Positions 9,911-19,901 of a stretch of 64,000 nucleotides of DNA are shown piece after piece. The DNA lies in the NCBI GenBank assembly GCA_902625215.1, contig CACOAO010000001.1, forward strand, positions 159,712 to 223,711, read 5' to 3'. Every line of letters begins with the position of its first letter. The stretch's first letter is position 1. Origin of the DNA: an uncultured SAR116 cluster alpha proteobacterium (GTDB lineage Bacteria; Pseudomonadota; Alphaproteobacteria; Puniceispirillales; Marisalimonadaceae). Made by a program: the position numbers and the translations under genes. The notes beneath the pieces were generated by a model. That model made no database searches and was not told the DNA's origin. It saw only the letters and a program-made list of their open reading frames with translations.

Positions 9911-10018
9911 ATCAAACTCCTAGATTATTGATAAAATCTTAGAGTGAATCTTTAAAATAACAATAAAAAAAGATCATATTTTAATAAAATTTTACAAATG
10001 CAAATAAATTCTACAATT

Positions 10019-10930
10019 TTATTGACTACCAAAAAAAGGTCTTCCGAGTGATGAAGGCACGACACTATTATTTTTAGATAATCTTCCTGAAATCATTGTT
10101 AAAGCGATAATGGTAGCAATATATGGCATCATAGAGAGTAACTGTGAAGGGATAGGCCAACCTCTTGCTTGACCAACTAATTGTGCAATAGTAATTCCCC
10201 CAAATATTAGAGCTCCGACTATAATACGCCAAGGTATCCAAGACGCAAATACAACTAAAGCTAGTGCAATCCAACCTCTACCTGCTGTCATACCTTCTGA
10301 CCAATGAGGCGTAAGTACTAGAGGAATATAAGCTCCTCCAATTCCCGCGCACATTCCGCCAAAGCAAGTGGCATACCACCTAATTTTTTTTACTGGATAA
10401 CCAACTGAGTGTGCGCTTTGATGATCATCCCCAACAGCTCTTAAAATAATTCCTGATTTTGAATATTTTAAAAAGAAAGAAATAAAAATGATTATTGCTA
10501 TTGATAAATATGCAACAAAATCTTGCTTGAATAGGATGCTACCGAAAATAGGGATATCTGATAATAAAAAAATCTCTATCTTAGGCAATGATGGTATCGT
10601 TTTCCCAACTAAAGGTGCTCCTGCCAATCCAGTAAGACCAGTTGCAAATATAGTTAATCCAAGTCCAGTAGCGACTTGGTTCGTCATGAAATTAATTGTA
10701 AATATAGAAAAAATTGAAGCCATAAGCATTCCTGACAATGCTCCCGCAACTATTCCATAATAAGGATTTTCTAGCCACAATACTGTCCCTAAAGCACCTA
10801 CAGCACCACTCAACATCATTCCTTCTACCCCAAGATTTAAAACTCCACTTTTCTCAGCTATAAGTTCACCTGTTGCTGCAAGCAATAATGGAATTGATGT
10901 TGCAATAATAGTTAAAATTAGAGCTTCCAT
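10019..10930 (-). CDS. ABC transporter permease (BMP/nucleoside-type)
   Basis: TGELIAEKSGVLNLGVEGMMLSGAVGALG motif; start moved to ATG at 10930. Confidence 0.9.
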   Translation of the reverse strand: MEALILTIIATSIPLLLAATGELIAEKSGVLNLGVEGMMLSGAVGALGTVLWLENPYYGIVAGALSGMLMASIFSIFTINFMTNQVATGLGLTIFATGLTGLAGAPLVGKTIPSLPKIEIFLLSDIPIFGSILFKQDFVAYLSIAIIIFISFFLKYSKSGIILRAVGDDHQSAHSVGYPVKKIRWYATCFGGMCAGIGGAYIPLVLTPHWSEGMTAGRGWIALALVVFASWIPWRIIVGALIFGGITIAQLVGQARGWPIPSQLLSMMPYIATIIALTMISGRLSKNNSVVPSSLGRPFFGSQ

Positions 10931-12009
10931 TTGTATTTTCTTTCTGACCATTTAATTTTGTATTTTTGAAGAGTTTCGCCTGTTAACAAAAAAAAGAGTA
11001 AAATGCCTTCAAATAAACCAGTTACAACTTTTGGTATACCCATAGTCATCTGAGCATTATCAGCTCCTAGTTTAACTGTTGCTATAATTATTCCAGCGAA
11101 TAAAATACCGAGAGGGTTTAATCTTCCAAGAAAAGCAACTATTATTGCTGTAAATCCATAACCAAAAGAAACCTCTGGCTGTAGTTGTCCTATATTTGCT
11201 GAAACTTCAATTACTCCTGCCACCCCAGCTAAGCCTCCAGATAACAACAAAACTGTCAAAGTAATGGAATTCTGACTAAAGCCTGCAAATTTTGCAGCTT
11301 GAGGAGCTGATCCCAATACATTGATTTTAAATCCACCTAAAGTTTTGTTCACAAAAATCCATGCAACAGGTATTAAAAGAACAACAAACAAAATACCATA
11401 ATGAAGTTGGCCAAGAAAACCTATTCCAGGAAAAGGTATTTTATTAATTAAAGCTCCTTCAGGATAGGGTTTGGATAATGGAAATCCAAAACTCATTGGA
11501 TCCCTTAATGGACCCCTTACAATGAAATCTATGAATAACATTGCAACATAAACTAGCATTAAACTAACTAAAATTTCGTTAACATTTAATTTTGTCTTCA
11601 ATATTGCTGGTATAAATGCCCACAATGCTCCACCTATAAAACCAGTTATGAGTGTAATTAATAAGAAGAACTTTGTTTCAATATTTGGAAAAGACAATGC
11701 AATAAAACCTGCTAACAAGGCTCCCATAATAAATTGACCTTCTGCACCAATATTCCATACGTTAGATTTGAAACATAGCATCAAACCTGTGCCAATAATA
11801 ATAAGTGGACAAGCTTTAACTAAAATATCACTAATACGATCTATTCTTGAAAAAGGAGACACAAAAATTTGATACAGAGTTTCTATTGGATTGTAACCTA
11901 AGAATGTGAAAATTAATAAACCAAAAAATATTGTAAAAACTATTGATAAAATCGGTGCTATAAAAATCCAATTTTTAGAAATTTTTTCTCTTGGAACAAA
12001 AGTAATCAT
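10918..12009 (-). CDS. ABC transporter permease (BMP/nucleoside-type)
   Basis: LCFKSNVWNIGAEGQFIMGALLAGFIAL motif; ATGA overlap with the upstream ATPase gene. Confidence 0.9.
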   Translation of the reverse strand: MITFVPREKISKNWIFIAPILSIVFTIFFGLLIFTFLGYNPIETLYQIFVSPFSRIDRISDILVKACPLIIIGTGLMLCFKSNVWNIGAEGQFIMGALLAGFIALSFPNIETKFFLLITLITGFIGGALWAFIPAILKTKLNVNEILVSLMLVYVAMLFIDFIVRGPLRDPMSFGFPLSKPYPEGALINKIPFPGIGFLGQLHYGILFVVLLIPVAWIFVNKTLGGFKINVLGSAPQAAKFAGFSQNSITLTVLLLSGGLAGVAGVIEVSANIGQLQPEVSFGYGFTAIIVAFLGRLNPLGILFAGIIIATVKLGADNAQMTMGIPKVVTGLFEGILLFFLLTGETLQKYKIKWSERKYKWKL

Positions 12010-13568
12010 TTAACAGTTTCCATTTTTTTCTTTTTTATACTTTTGCCACCCATTAACAAACCGACATCCGCAGCTGTTATATCATTAACACGAAATATTT
12101 GGCTTAAAACACCTTGATTAATTACTGCAATTTTATCAGATAATTCAAAAATTTCCTCTAAATCTTGACTAATTAGAATTACTGCTTTTCCGCTTTGAGA
12201 TAAATCTAATAATTTTTGTCTTATTGTGGTTGCGGCTCCAATATCAACACCCCACGTGGGTTGAGAAAAAATCGCAACTTTAGGTTTGTTAGCTAATGAT
12301 CTTCCTAAAATAAATTTTTGTAAATTACCACCGGATAATTGACTGGCCAAAGGATTTGTTTCTGGGCACCTTACGTCATTAGTCTTTATTATTTTTTCAC
12401 ATTCATCCAAGCTATTTTGTGGATTATTTAATAAGTTTGATATCCAGCTTTTAGTATTGTTATATTTGAAAAAATAAGTAAGAAAAGTGTTTTCATTCAG
12501 GGTTAAGTTTGGAACTGTAGCGTGAAAAGTTCTTTCCTCAGGTACTGTTTCTATACCTAACTTTCGTCTTTCATTTATATTTGTTTTACCTATGGGTGAA
12601 TTATCTAAAAGTATTTGATTATTATATTCACAATTAATTTCTCCGCTCAAAATCTCCATCAACTCTACTTGTCCATTCCCAGCAATACCGGCAACACCTA
12701 AAATCTCTCCATAGTTAACTTGTAAATTTATATTTTTTAATGAAATTCCAAATTCATGATCTTTCTGTTTATTTAAATTTTTTAACTCAAATGCAATATT
12801 AGTTGTTGATCTTTTTTTAATATTTTTTCTCAACTCAGTAATTTTTTTCCCAACCATTGTTTCTGCCAAAAATTTTGTTGTAGTTTTTTTAGCATCAATT
12901 GTTGCTATAGATTTTCCTGATTTTAAAATTGTTACTTCATCGGCTAACTCAATTATCTCTTCTAATTTGTGGCTAATGTAGAGTATAGAGCATCCTGAAG
13001 AAGCCAGCCTTTTTAAAATTCTAAATAAATTTATTATCTCTTGTGGTGTAAGAACTGATGTTGGTTCATCCATTATTAACAGATTAGGGTTTTGCATTAA
13101 GCACCTAATAATCTCTACCCTTTGTTTTTCACCGACTGATAACTCACTAACTAATTTAAAAGGATCAACAAATAATTCCCATTCTTTTGATAAATTGGTT
13201 ATTTGATCAACTACTTTGTTTAATTTAATTTTATTATCTAATGCTATTAAAATATTTTCTGCAACTGTAAGAGCAGGGAAAAGAGAAAAATGTTGAAAAA
13301 CCATTCCTATTCCGTTTTTACGAGCTATATTCGGTGATGTAATAACCATCTTATGGTTATTAATTTCTATTGATCCACTGTCTGGTTGAAGTACACCATA
13401 AAATATTTTTACAAGTGTTGATTTTCCAGCACCATTTTCTCCCAATAATGCATGTATTTGTCCTTTAGTAATTGAAATATCAATATCTTTATTAGCAATA
13501 AAATTACCAAATGATTTATTTATTTTTGTTGCCTTTAAAAGAATTTCAGATCCGTTTCCTTGGTCCAT
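12006..13568 (-). CDS. ABC transporter ATP-binding protein, duplicated ATPase domains (sugar/nucleoside type)
   Basis: Walker A GENGAGKST; LSVGEKQRVEI; LIMDEPTSVLTP; second domain GIAGNGQVELMEIL, QLSGGNLQKFILGRSL, QPTWGVDIGA. Confidence 0.93.
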   Translation of the reverse strand: MDQGNGSEILLKATKINKSFGNFIANKDIDISITKGQIHALLGENGAGKSTLVKIFYGVLQPDSGSIEINNHKMVITSPNIARKNGIGMVFQHFSLFPALTVAENILIALDNKIKLNKVVDQITNLSKEWELFVDPFKLVSELSVGEKQRVEIIRCLMQNPNLLIMDEPTSVLTPQEIINLFRILKRLASSGCSILYISHKLEEIIELADEVTILKSGKSIATIDAKKTTTKFLAETMVGKKITELRKNIKKRSTTNIAFELKNLNKQKDHEFGISLKNINLQVNYGEILGVAGIAGNGQVELMEILSGEINCEYNNQILLDNSPIGKTNINERRKLGIETVPEERTFHATVPNLTLNENTFLTYFFKYNNTKSWISNLLNNPQNSLDECEKIIKTNDVRCPETNPLASQLSGGNLQKFILGRSLANKPKVAIFSQPTWGVDIGAATTIRQKLLDLSQSGKAVILISQDLEEIFELSDKIAVINQGVLSQIFRVNDITAADVGLLMGGKSIKKKKMETVK

Positions 13569-13633
13569 AAATTTACCTTATTTGACAAAAACTTTTAAAA
13601 ATTAAATTGAGGATAACAAACAAATATAAGTAA

Positions 13634-13819
13634 TCAATTTTTTTGTTTTGAGGTTTTCAATATTAAAATAATTAAAATAGCAACAGAAATAAATATAATA
13701 GAAATAAATAAATTGAAGTTACTGACATGCATTTTGTTAAACCCACAAGCAAATATTACAGCTGTTGTAATTATTATCATTAACCAATGTACAGGTTTAC
13801 CAATAAATATTTTATTCAT
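13634..13819 (-). CDS. 61-aa putative two-TM membrane protein coupled to TAXI-TRAP permease
   Basis: Start ATG overlaps the TGA stop of the 13816-15831 permease (ATGA). Two hydrophobic segments: HWLMIIITTAVIFACGF and FNLFISIIFISVAILIILIL. Confidence 0.6.
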   Translation of the reverse strand: MNKIFIGKPVHWLMIIITTAVIFACGFNKMHVSNFNLFISIIFISVAILIILILKTSKQKN

Positions 13820-15831
13820 GTTGCAGCCTTAAATTTGAAATTTAGTTTTCCTTGCAAATAATAGATCAACATAAGAATAATTATTCCTAAAAGATTGAAG
13901 TAAATACCGTCAATCCCGTAAATATTTTGAAGTGGTGGAATTAATAATGTTACTGAACTGAGCAAAGCTAAAGTCCTTTTAAATGCGTTAAGTTTTCCGT
14001 TGAACCAACCTTCAAGACCTAAAGTCATGCTCCAATAAGCTAGAAGAACGGAAATTAAACTATATATACTCCAAATAATTGGCCCCTCCATCAATAATGA
14101 AGGATTATAAACAAAAGCAAAAGGAACTATGTACTTTGCTATTCCAACTTTACTTGACTCGACAGCAGTAGCCATTGGCGGAGATTTTGCAATTGCAGCA
14201 CCCGCAAATGAAGCAAGAGCAACAGGCGGAGTTATGGTGGAAACAACACCAAAATAAAACGCAAACATGTGAGCTGCTATTGGCATTATTCCTGACTCAA
14301 TTAAAGAAGGTACTATAAGTGCGGCAACAGTTATGTAAACTGCAGTTGTAGTCATGCCCATACCAAGAATTATTGCTGAGATTGCAGTTAAACATAACAG
14401 GATAAATAAAACACCTCCTGACAAATCTATAACCGATTGTGTAAATTTTAATCCAAGGCCAGATACAAATACTGAGCCAATAATTATTCCAGCACAGGCA
14501 CAGGCAATAGTAACTGGAACAGTTGATTTTATGCCACTCTCAAATGCTCCCAATAAATCAACAACTGACATTCTTGTATTTTTTTTGATAAAACTAAGAA
14601 TAATTACAGAAACAATACTCCAAAAACCCGCTGTCATAGCCGTTTTACCGTAAATGAGAAGTCCTATCAGCACTACAAGTGATAGTAACATATGTCCTCC
14701 ACCTTTAAGTACTTCTATTACATTCGGTAAAACAGATTTATCAATTTTTTGTATGCCATGTTTTTCTGCTTCAATATGGACCATAAAATAAATTGTAGTA
14801 AAATATAAAAAGGCTGGAATAATAGCCGCTAAAATTACATATGAATATGGTGCCTCTAAAAATTCAGCCATTATAAATGCTGCAGCGCCCATTATTGGAG
14901 GAGTGATTTGTCCTCCTGAAGAAGCACATGCTTCAACGGCAGCCGCAAATTTTGCTCTATATCCGTAGTTTTTCATGAGTGGAATAGTAAAGGATCCCGT
15001 CGTTACAACATTTGCGACAGCAGATCCATAGACTGTCCCAGTCATTCCTGAAGCAACTACAGCTGCTTTTGCTGGACCTCCAGTCCTATGGCCTGTCAAT
15101 GCAACTGCTAAATCAACAAAAAATCTACCAACACCTGACCTGATAAGAATTCCACCAAATATTATAAATAGAACAATATAGGTAGATGCAACATAAAGTG
15201 GAATTCCATAGATACCATCAGATGTCATAAATAAAGTGTCAATATATTTAGCTAATCTTGTTGGAGGTCCATAAAAAAAACCGAAAAATTTATGAGCGTA
15301 CAGAGCATGCAACATAAAAAAACCGGCGACAAAAACCATAGCCCAACCAACAGCTCTTCTCGTTGCGTCTAAGACAATAAATATAAGAATAGAACCTACA
15401 ATTATATCTCCAATATACTTGTCTCCATATCGCATCATAAAGTTTTCTACGTCCCAAGTTGTCCATAACTGGACAAATATAATTGAAAGGATAATTATAA
15501 GGTCATAAGCAAAACCAATAGATCTAAAAAAATTACCTCTTGTATCATTTTTTACTAACACTGGGTCTTTTATATTATTTCGAAAAAGGGGATAAATAAA
15601 TACAGCCAAAACCATCATCGCAGAAAGGTGAATGGATCTGAATGATCTGCCCTCAGGAGTTCCATAAACAGCTACAAATAAATGATAAAATGCTAATCCG
15701 ACTGATAACCAAGAACACAGAACTATAATCCAATAATAAATTGATTTATCTTTATTCCATTCTAAGAGTTCGTCAAAAAAACTTATTTCTTTAACTTCGT
15801 TATAAATTAATTTTTTTGTGTTTTGTGCCAT
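13816..15831 (-). CDS. TRAP transporter fused permease, TAXI-associated
   Basis: GHRTGGPAKAAVVASGMTGTVYGSAVANVVTTGSFTIP; ITPPIMGAAAFIMAEFL; STITPPVALASFAGAAIA. Confidence 0.92.
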   Translation of the reverse strand: MAQNTKKLIYNEVKEISFFDELLEWNKDKSIYYWIIVLCSWLSVGLAFYHLFVAVYGTPEGRSFRSIHLSAMMVLAVFIYPLFRNNIKDPVLVKNDTRGNFFRSIGFAYDLIIILSIIFVQLWTTWDVENFMMRYGDKYIGDIIVGSILIFIVLDATRRAVGWAMVFVAGFFMLHALYAHKFFGFFYGPPTRLAKYIDTLFMTSDGIYGIPLYVASTYIVLFIIFGGILIRSGVGRFFVDLAVALTGHRTGGPAKAAVVASGMTGTVYGSAVANVVTTGSFTIPLMKNYGYRAKFAAAVEACASSGGQITPPIMGAAAFIMAEFLEAPYSYVILAAIIPAFLYFTTIYFMVHIEAEKHGIQKIDKSVLPNVIEVLKGGGHMLLSLVVLIGLLIYGKTAMTAGFWSIVSVIILSFIKKNTRMSVVDLLGAFESGIKSTVPVTIACACAGIIIGSVFVSGLGLKFTQSVIDLSGGVLFILLCLTAISAIILGMGMTTTAVYITVAALIVPSLIESGIMPIAAHMFAFYFGVVSTITPPVALASFAGAAIAKSPPMATAVESSKVGIAKYIVPFAFVYNPSLLMEGPIIWSIYSLISVLLAYWSMTLGLEGWFNGKLNAFKRTLALLSSVTLLIPPLQNIYGIDGIYFNLLGIIILMLIYYLQGKLNFKFKAAT

Positions 15832-15851
15832 CTAAAATAATAACAGGTGTC

Positions 15852-15880
15852 TAGAAAGGCACTAAGTCTGTGCCTTTCTA
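15852..15880 (-). terminator. Hairpin between second TAXI SBP and permease genes
   Basis: tagaaaggcac-taagtct-gtgcctttcta, 11-bp perfect stem, 8 nt past the SBP stop. Confidence 0.75.
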
Positions 15881-15888
15881 TTATAAAT

Positions 15889-16845
15889 TTACATAACGCC
15901 TTTTTCTTTATAGTATCTTGCAGCTCCTGGATGAATTGGCACTGCAGCTCCGTTAACAGCGTCTTTAAGAATAACTTTTTTCCAAACGCCTTTTACTTTT
16001 ACAAATTCAGCATGATTGTCCCAAAATGCTTTAGTCATTTTGTAGACTAGATCGTCTGACAAATCTTTATGAACAATCATAGAAGTAACAATTCCTAAAG
16101 TAGGGATATCCTTATCAAGAGATTTATACGCACTTGCAGGAATCTTACCATAAATATAACCAGGATTATTCTTAACAATCCTATCTATTCTGTCTTTAGG
16201 AAGTCCAATAAATCTTATTCCTGGGCTGTTTTCAAGTTCTATAAAACTTGCTTGTGGAACAGAGGTTGCAGCCATAAACACATCTGCCTGACCATCTTTC
16301 ATTAGAGCAACAGACTCCTTATAGCTTACCATATGAACAACGCCACCATTTTTTTTGATAGTGTTAAAGTCATAACCATAATCTTTTATAATCGACTCAC
16401 AAAAAGCTGTACCTGTCCACTTTGGTTTACCAGGACTAATATTAGCTGATTTCATATCCTCAAATCCTTTGATTTTAGAATCTGCTCTTACTGCTACCTG
16501 AAAGGCTGCTGGATATAGAGTTGCAAAATATCTCACATTTTTATGTGCTTTTTTGAACTTTCCTTTTCCGCTGTAGCCATTAGCAACAGTGTGTGCGTAA
16601 GTCCAACCAATTTCTGCATCACCCCCGTCTACAGACATTACATTAGAAATACCACCACCTGAAGTATTAGATGTTGAAACACCCTTTATGCTAGTTTCCA
16701 TAACTTGCATCACTTTAGCACCTAATGGATACCAAGAACCACCCGATGGTCCGGAAACCATTCTAAGAAATTGGTCAGCATTAGCAACTGACGATGTTAC
16801 TAGTAGAGAAGAAGCTACTAGAAGTGCGCTTGAAAAACGTCTCAT
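15889..16845 (-). CDS. TAXI family TRAP transporter solute-binding protein
   Basis: Signal peptide; FLRMVSGPSGGSWYPLGAKVMQVMET; HPGAARYYKEKGVM at C-terminus. GGGGG precedes the ATG. Confidence 0.92.
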   Translation of the reverse strand: MRRFSSALLVASSLLVTSSVANADQFLRMVSGPSGGSWYPLGAKVMQVMETSIKGVSTSNTSGGGISNVMSVDGGDAEIGWTYAHTVANGYSGKGKFKKAHKNVRYFATLYPAAFQVAVRADSKIKGFEDMKSANISPGKPKWTGTAFCESIIKDYGYDFNTIKKNGGVVHMVSYKESVALMKDGQADVFMAATSVPQASFIELENSPGIRFIGLPKDRIDRIVKNNPGYIYGKIPASAYKSLDKDIPTLGIVTSMIVHKDLSDDLVYKMTKAFWDNHAEFVKVKGVWKKVILKDAVNGAAVPIHPGAARYYKEKGVM

Positions 16846-16987
16846 TAAAACCCCCTAATTTAAATTATATTAAAGTATAAATATCACTACTAATTTTTTG
16901 AAAGGTCAAGAGAATGTTGTAATTTTTTAAATAAATCTTATTGTTATTAAGTCAGTTAATTCATCATACACTAAAGGAGATGAATCT

Positions 16988-17926
16988 ATGGAAGTAAGAA
17001 ATGTAAAAGTTACAGAAGTAGGGCCAAGAGATGGTTTTCAATCGGAAAGAACGATATTGAATACTGAGGACAAAATTGAAATTATAAACAACTTAATTGA
17101 CGCAGGATTTCCAAGAATAGAAGTATCTTCATTTGTTTCTCCTAAGGCAATACCACAATTAGCAGATGCTGCTGAGGTGCTCGAAAAAGCTAAAAGAAAT
17201 AAAAATACTACACTTGCAGCATTGGTTCCGAATGCCAGGGGTGCTATTAGAGCAGTTGCTTCTAAAATTGATGAAATAGTTGTTTTTCTCTCTGCTTCAG
17301 AAAGTCACAATAAAAAAAATGTAAATAGAAGTGTGCAAGAATCATTAATAGGATTTAGGGAAATTGTTAAAATTGCAGGAGATAATAATGTACCTATCCA
17401 AGGTGATATTGCTACTGCATTTGGTTGTCCTTTTGAAGGAAATGTTTCCCCAAAAAAATTAGGTGAAATCTCCAAAGAATATAAGATTATGGGCTTTAAG
17501 GGAGTAACTTTAGGGGATACTACTGGCATGGCAACTCCGACAGTTGTGACAGATGCTGTCAATACAATTAGAGACATGGTTCCAGATTTCGAAATAACAC
17601 TACATTTTCACAATACGAGAGGCATTGGCTTAGCTAATGTAATGACAGGGTTAAATTTAGGTATTACTGATTATGAGAGTTGTTTTGGAGGTATGGGTGG
17701 GTGTCCTTTTGCTCCTAACGCAACAGGAAATATATGTTCAGAGGATTTGATATATTTACTACATGAAATGGGAATTGAGACTGGTATAGATTTAGATAAA
17801 TTAATCACTATTGCAAAGAAAGTTGAAAACTTAGTAGGTCATAAATTACCTGGTCAAGTAATGAGAGCTGGTAAAAGGTTACTTTCCTATTCAATGGATG
17901 ATGTTCCTACTGCGATTGGCGCTTAA
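16988..17926 (+). CDS. Hydroxymethylglutaryl-CoA lyase family protein
   Basis: VTEVGPRDGFQSE; IEVSSFVSPKAIPQLADA; FHNTRGIGLANV; signature GGMGGCPFAPNATGNICSEDL. Confidence 0.9.
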   Translation: MEVRNVKVTEVGPRDGFQSERTILNTEDKIEIINNLIDAGFPRIEVSSFVSPKAIPQLADAAEVLEKAKRNKNTTLAALVPNARGAIRAVASKIDEIVVFLSASESHNKKNVNRSVQESLIGFREIVKIAGDNNVPIQGDIATAFGCPFEGNVSPKKLGEISKEYKIMGFKGVTLGDTTGMATPTVVTDAVNTIRDMVPDFEITLHFHNTRGIGLANVMTGLNLGITDYESCFGGMGGCPFAPNATGNICSEDLIYLLHEMGIETGIDLDKLITIAKKVENLVGHKLPGQVMRAGKRLLSYSMDDVPTAIGA

Positions 17927-19081
17927 ATGGTAAAAGCGAATAAGATTGGCGCCCTTTCAGGAATAAAGGTTATTGATCTAACGAGAGTATTATCTGGCCC
18001 ATTTTGCACTATGTTACTTGCTGACATGGGTGCTGAGGTCATCAAAATTGAGCCACCAAAAGGTGATAATGTTAGAAATCAAGGAGATATGGTAGAGGGT
18101 TATAGCTCTTATTTTGCCCAGTTTAATAGAAATAAAAAGTCGGTAATTCTTGATCTATATAAAGACTCAGAAAAAGAAATTTTAAGATCTTTACTTTCTG
18201 ATGCAGATGTAGTTGTAGAAAATTTTAAAGCTGGTGTTTTTGACAAAATGGGTTTTGATTTTGAAACTTTAAAATCATTAAATCCAAAATTAATAAGTGC
18301 CTCTGTTAATGGGTTTGGTAGTAAAGGGGAAATGAGTGATAGGCCTGCTTTCGATTTTATAGCACAAGCATTATCAGGTTTTATGTCATTAAATGGTACT
18401 GAAGAAAGTGGTCCAATGAGAGCAGCCATGCCTATATCCGATTTAGTAGCAGGATTATATTGTGCGTTTGGCATAGTATGCGCTTTACAATCTCGAGTAA
18501 GTACAGGTAATGGACAAAAAGTTGAGGCAAGCCTAACCTCTGGTTTAATTTCAATGATGGCATACCTTTCTTCTGAGAGCTTTGTAACAGGAAAAGCACC
18601 AAACAAATCAGGTAATAATCATCCTATCTTAGCACCATATGGAATTTTTAAAACATCTGATGGCGAAGTTGCAGTAGCCCCAGCTAGTGATAAGTTTTGT
18701 AGTATATTTCTTGAATGTACTGATTTATCATATTTATTAGAAAATGAATTATATAGAAATAATTCTAGTAGAATGAAAAATAGAGATAGCCTGAATGTAA
18801 TTGTTAATGAAAGAATGATTTTAGAAACTTCAGATTATTGGATAAAAAAATTAAATAAAGCTGGCTGTCCAGCAGCAAAAATCGTTTCACTTCCAGAAGC
18901 TTTGAATAGTCAATTAATCAAAGATAATGGAATGGTTATAAATTCTAATGGACCTGAAGGTAGAAAAATCAAAATGACAGGGTTTCCGGTCAAATTATCT
19001 GATACACCATCGCAGCTTTACAGGCCTCCACCATTACTTGGTGAACATACAAAAGAGATTTTAAAGACATTGAAAAAATAA
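17927..19081 (+). CDS. CaiB/BaiF family (class III) CoA-transferase
   Basis: GIKVIDLTRVLSGPFCTMLLADMGAEVIKIEPPKGD; FAQFNRNKKSVILDL; C-terminal PPPLLGEHTKEIL. Confidence 0.93.
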   Translation: MVKANKIGALSGIKVIDLTRVLSGPFCTMLLADMGAEVIKIEPPKGDNVRNQGDMVEGYSSYFAQFNRNKKSVILDLYKDSEKEILRSLLSDADVVVENFKAGVFDKMGFDFETLKSLNPKLISASVNGFGSKGEMSDRPAFDFIAQALSGFMSLNGTEESGPMRAAMPISDLVAGLYCAFGIVCALQSRVSTGNGQKVEASLTSGLISMMAYLSSESFVTGKAPNKSGNNHPILAPYGIFKTSDGEVAVAPASDKFCSIFLECTDLSYLLENELYRNNSSRMKNRDSLNVIVNERMILETSDYWIKKLNKAGCPAAKIVSLPEALNSQLIKDNGMVINSNGPEGRKIKMTGFPVKLSDTPSQLYRPPPLLGEHTKEILKTLKK

Positions 19082-19098
19082 TATGGAGAATAATTACT

Positions 19099-19890
19099 AT
19101 GGATTTAGAAACGATTAATTTTAAGATTGAAAATGAGATAGCATACATTGAATTGAATAGGCCAAAACAATATAATTCTCTAAACCAGACTATGGCAGAA
19201 GATTTGTTTAAGGTTTCATTAGAATGTGATGATAATCCTAAAATAAGGTCCGTTTTAATGACAGGATCTGGAGAAGACGCATTTTGTGCCGGTGGAGACG
19301 TTAATTCATTCTATAAATATGGTAATAAAACTTCTAGTCATTTGAAAGAAGTAACAACAACTCTTCATGGAGCAATCTCAAGACTTTCTAGAATGAGTGC
19401 TCCATTAATTGTTGCTGTAAATGGTGTTGCTGCTGGTGCAGGTTTTTCTTTTGTTGGTTTTGCAGATATTGCCATTGCTTCGACAAATGCTACATTTGTT
19501 TCAGCATACTCAAAAATAGGACTAACTCCAGATGGATCCTCAACCTACTTTCTTCCGAGAATTATTGGAACAAGAAGATATACAGAACTTGTCTTAACAA
19601 ATAGAGTTTTAAGTGCGAATGAAGCACTTGATTGGGGATTAATTAATAAGGTTGTAGATTTTAAGCATTTAAAAGATGAAGCAAATAATCTTGCAAAAAA
19701 ATTAGCCTCAGGACCTTCTTTAGCATTTGGAAAGTTAAAAAATTTAGTTAATAATAGCTTTTTAGACTCTCTTGAAGGTCAAATGGAGTATGAAGCAAGA
19801 ATGATCGCAGAGTCATCTAAAACTAGTGATGGTATTAATGGTATTGAAGCTTTTGTGAATAAAAAATCAGTAACATTTAGAGGTCAATAA
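19099..19890 (+). CDS. Enoyl-CoA hydratase/isomerase family protein
   Basis: IELNRPKQYNSLN; EDAFCAGGDV; APLIVAVNGVAAGAGFSFVGFADIAIAS; SKIGLTPDGSSTYFLPRIIG. Confidence 0.93.
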   Translation: MDLETINFKIENEIAYIELNRPKQYNSLNQTMAEDLFKVSLECDDNPKIRSVLMTGSGEDAFCAGGDVNSFYKYGNKTSSHLKEVTTTLHGAISRLSRMSAPLIVAVNGVAAGAGFSFVGFADIAIASTNATFVSAYSKIGLTPDGSSTYFLPRIIGTRRYTELVLTNRVLSANEALDWGLINKVVDFKHLKDEANNLAKKLASGPSLAFGKLKNLVNNSFLDSLEGQMEYEARMIAESSKTSDGINGIEAFVNKKSVTFRGQ

Positions 19891-19901
19891 ATAGGGTTTT
19901 T

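Noticed and set aside
18109-18606. 165-aa antisense ORF opposite the CoA-transferase
   Set aside because: Lies fully inside a strongly conserved gene on the other strand with no recognisable motif; a shadow ORF.
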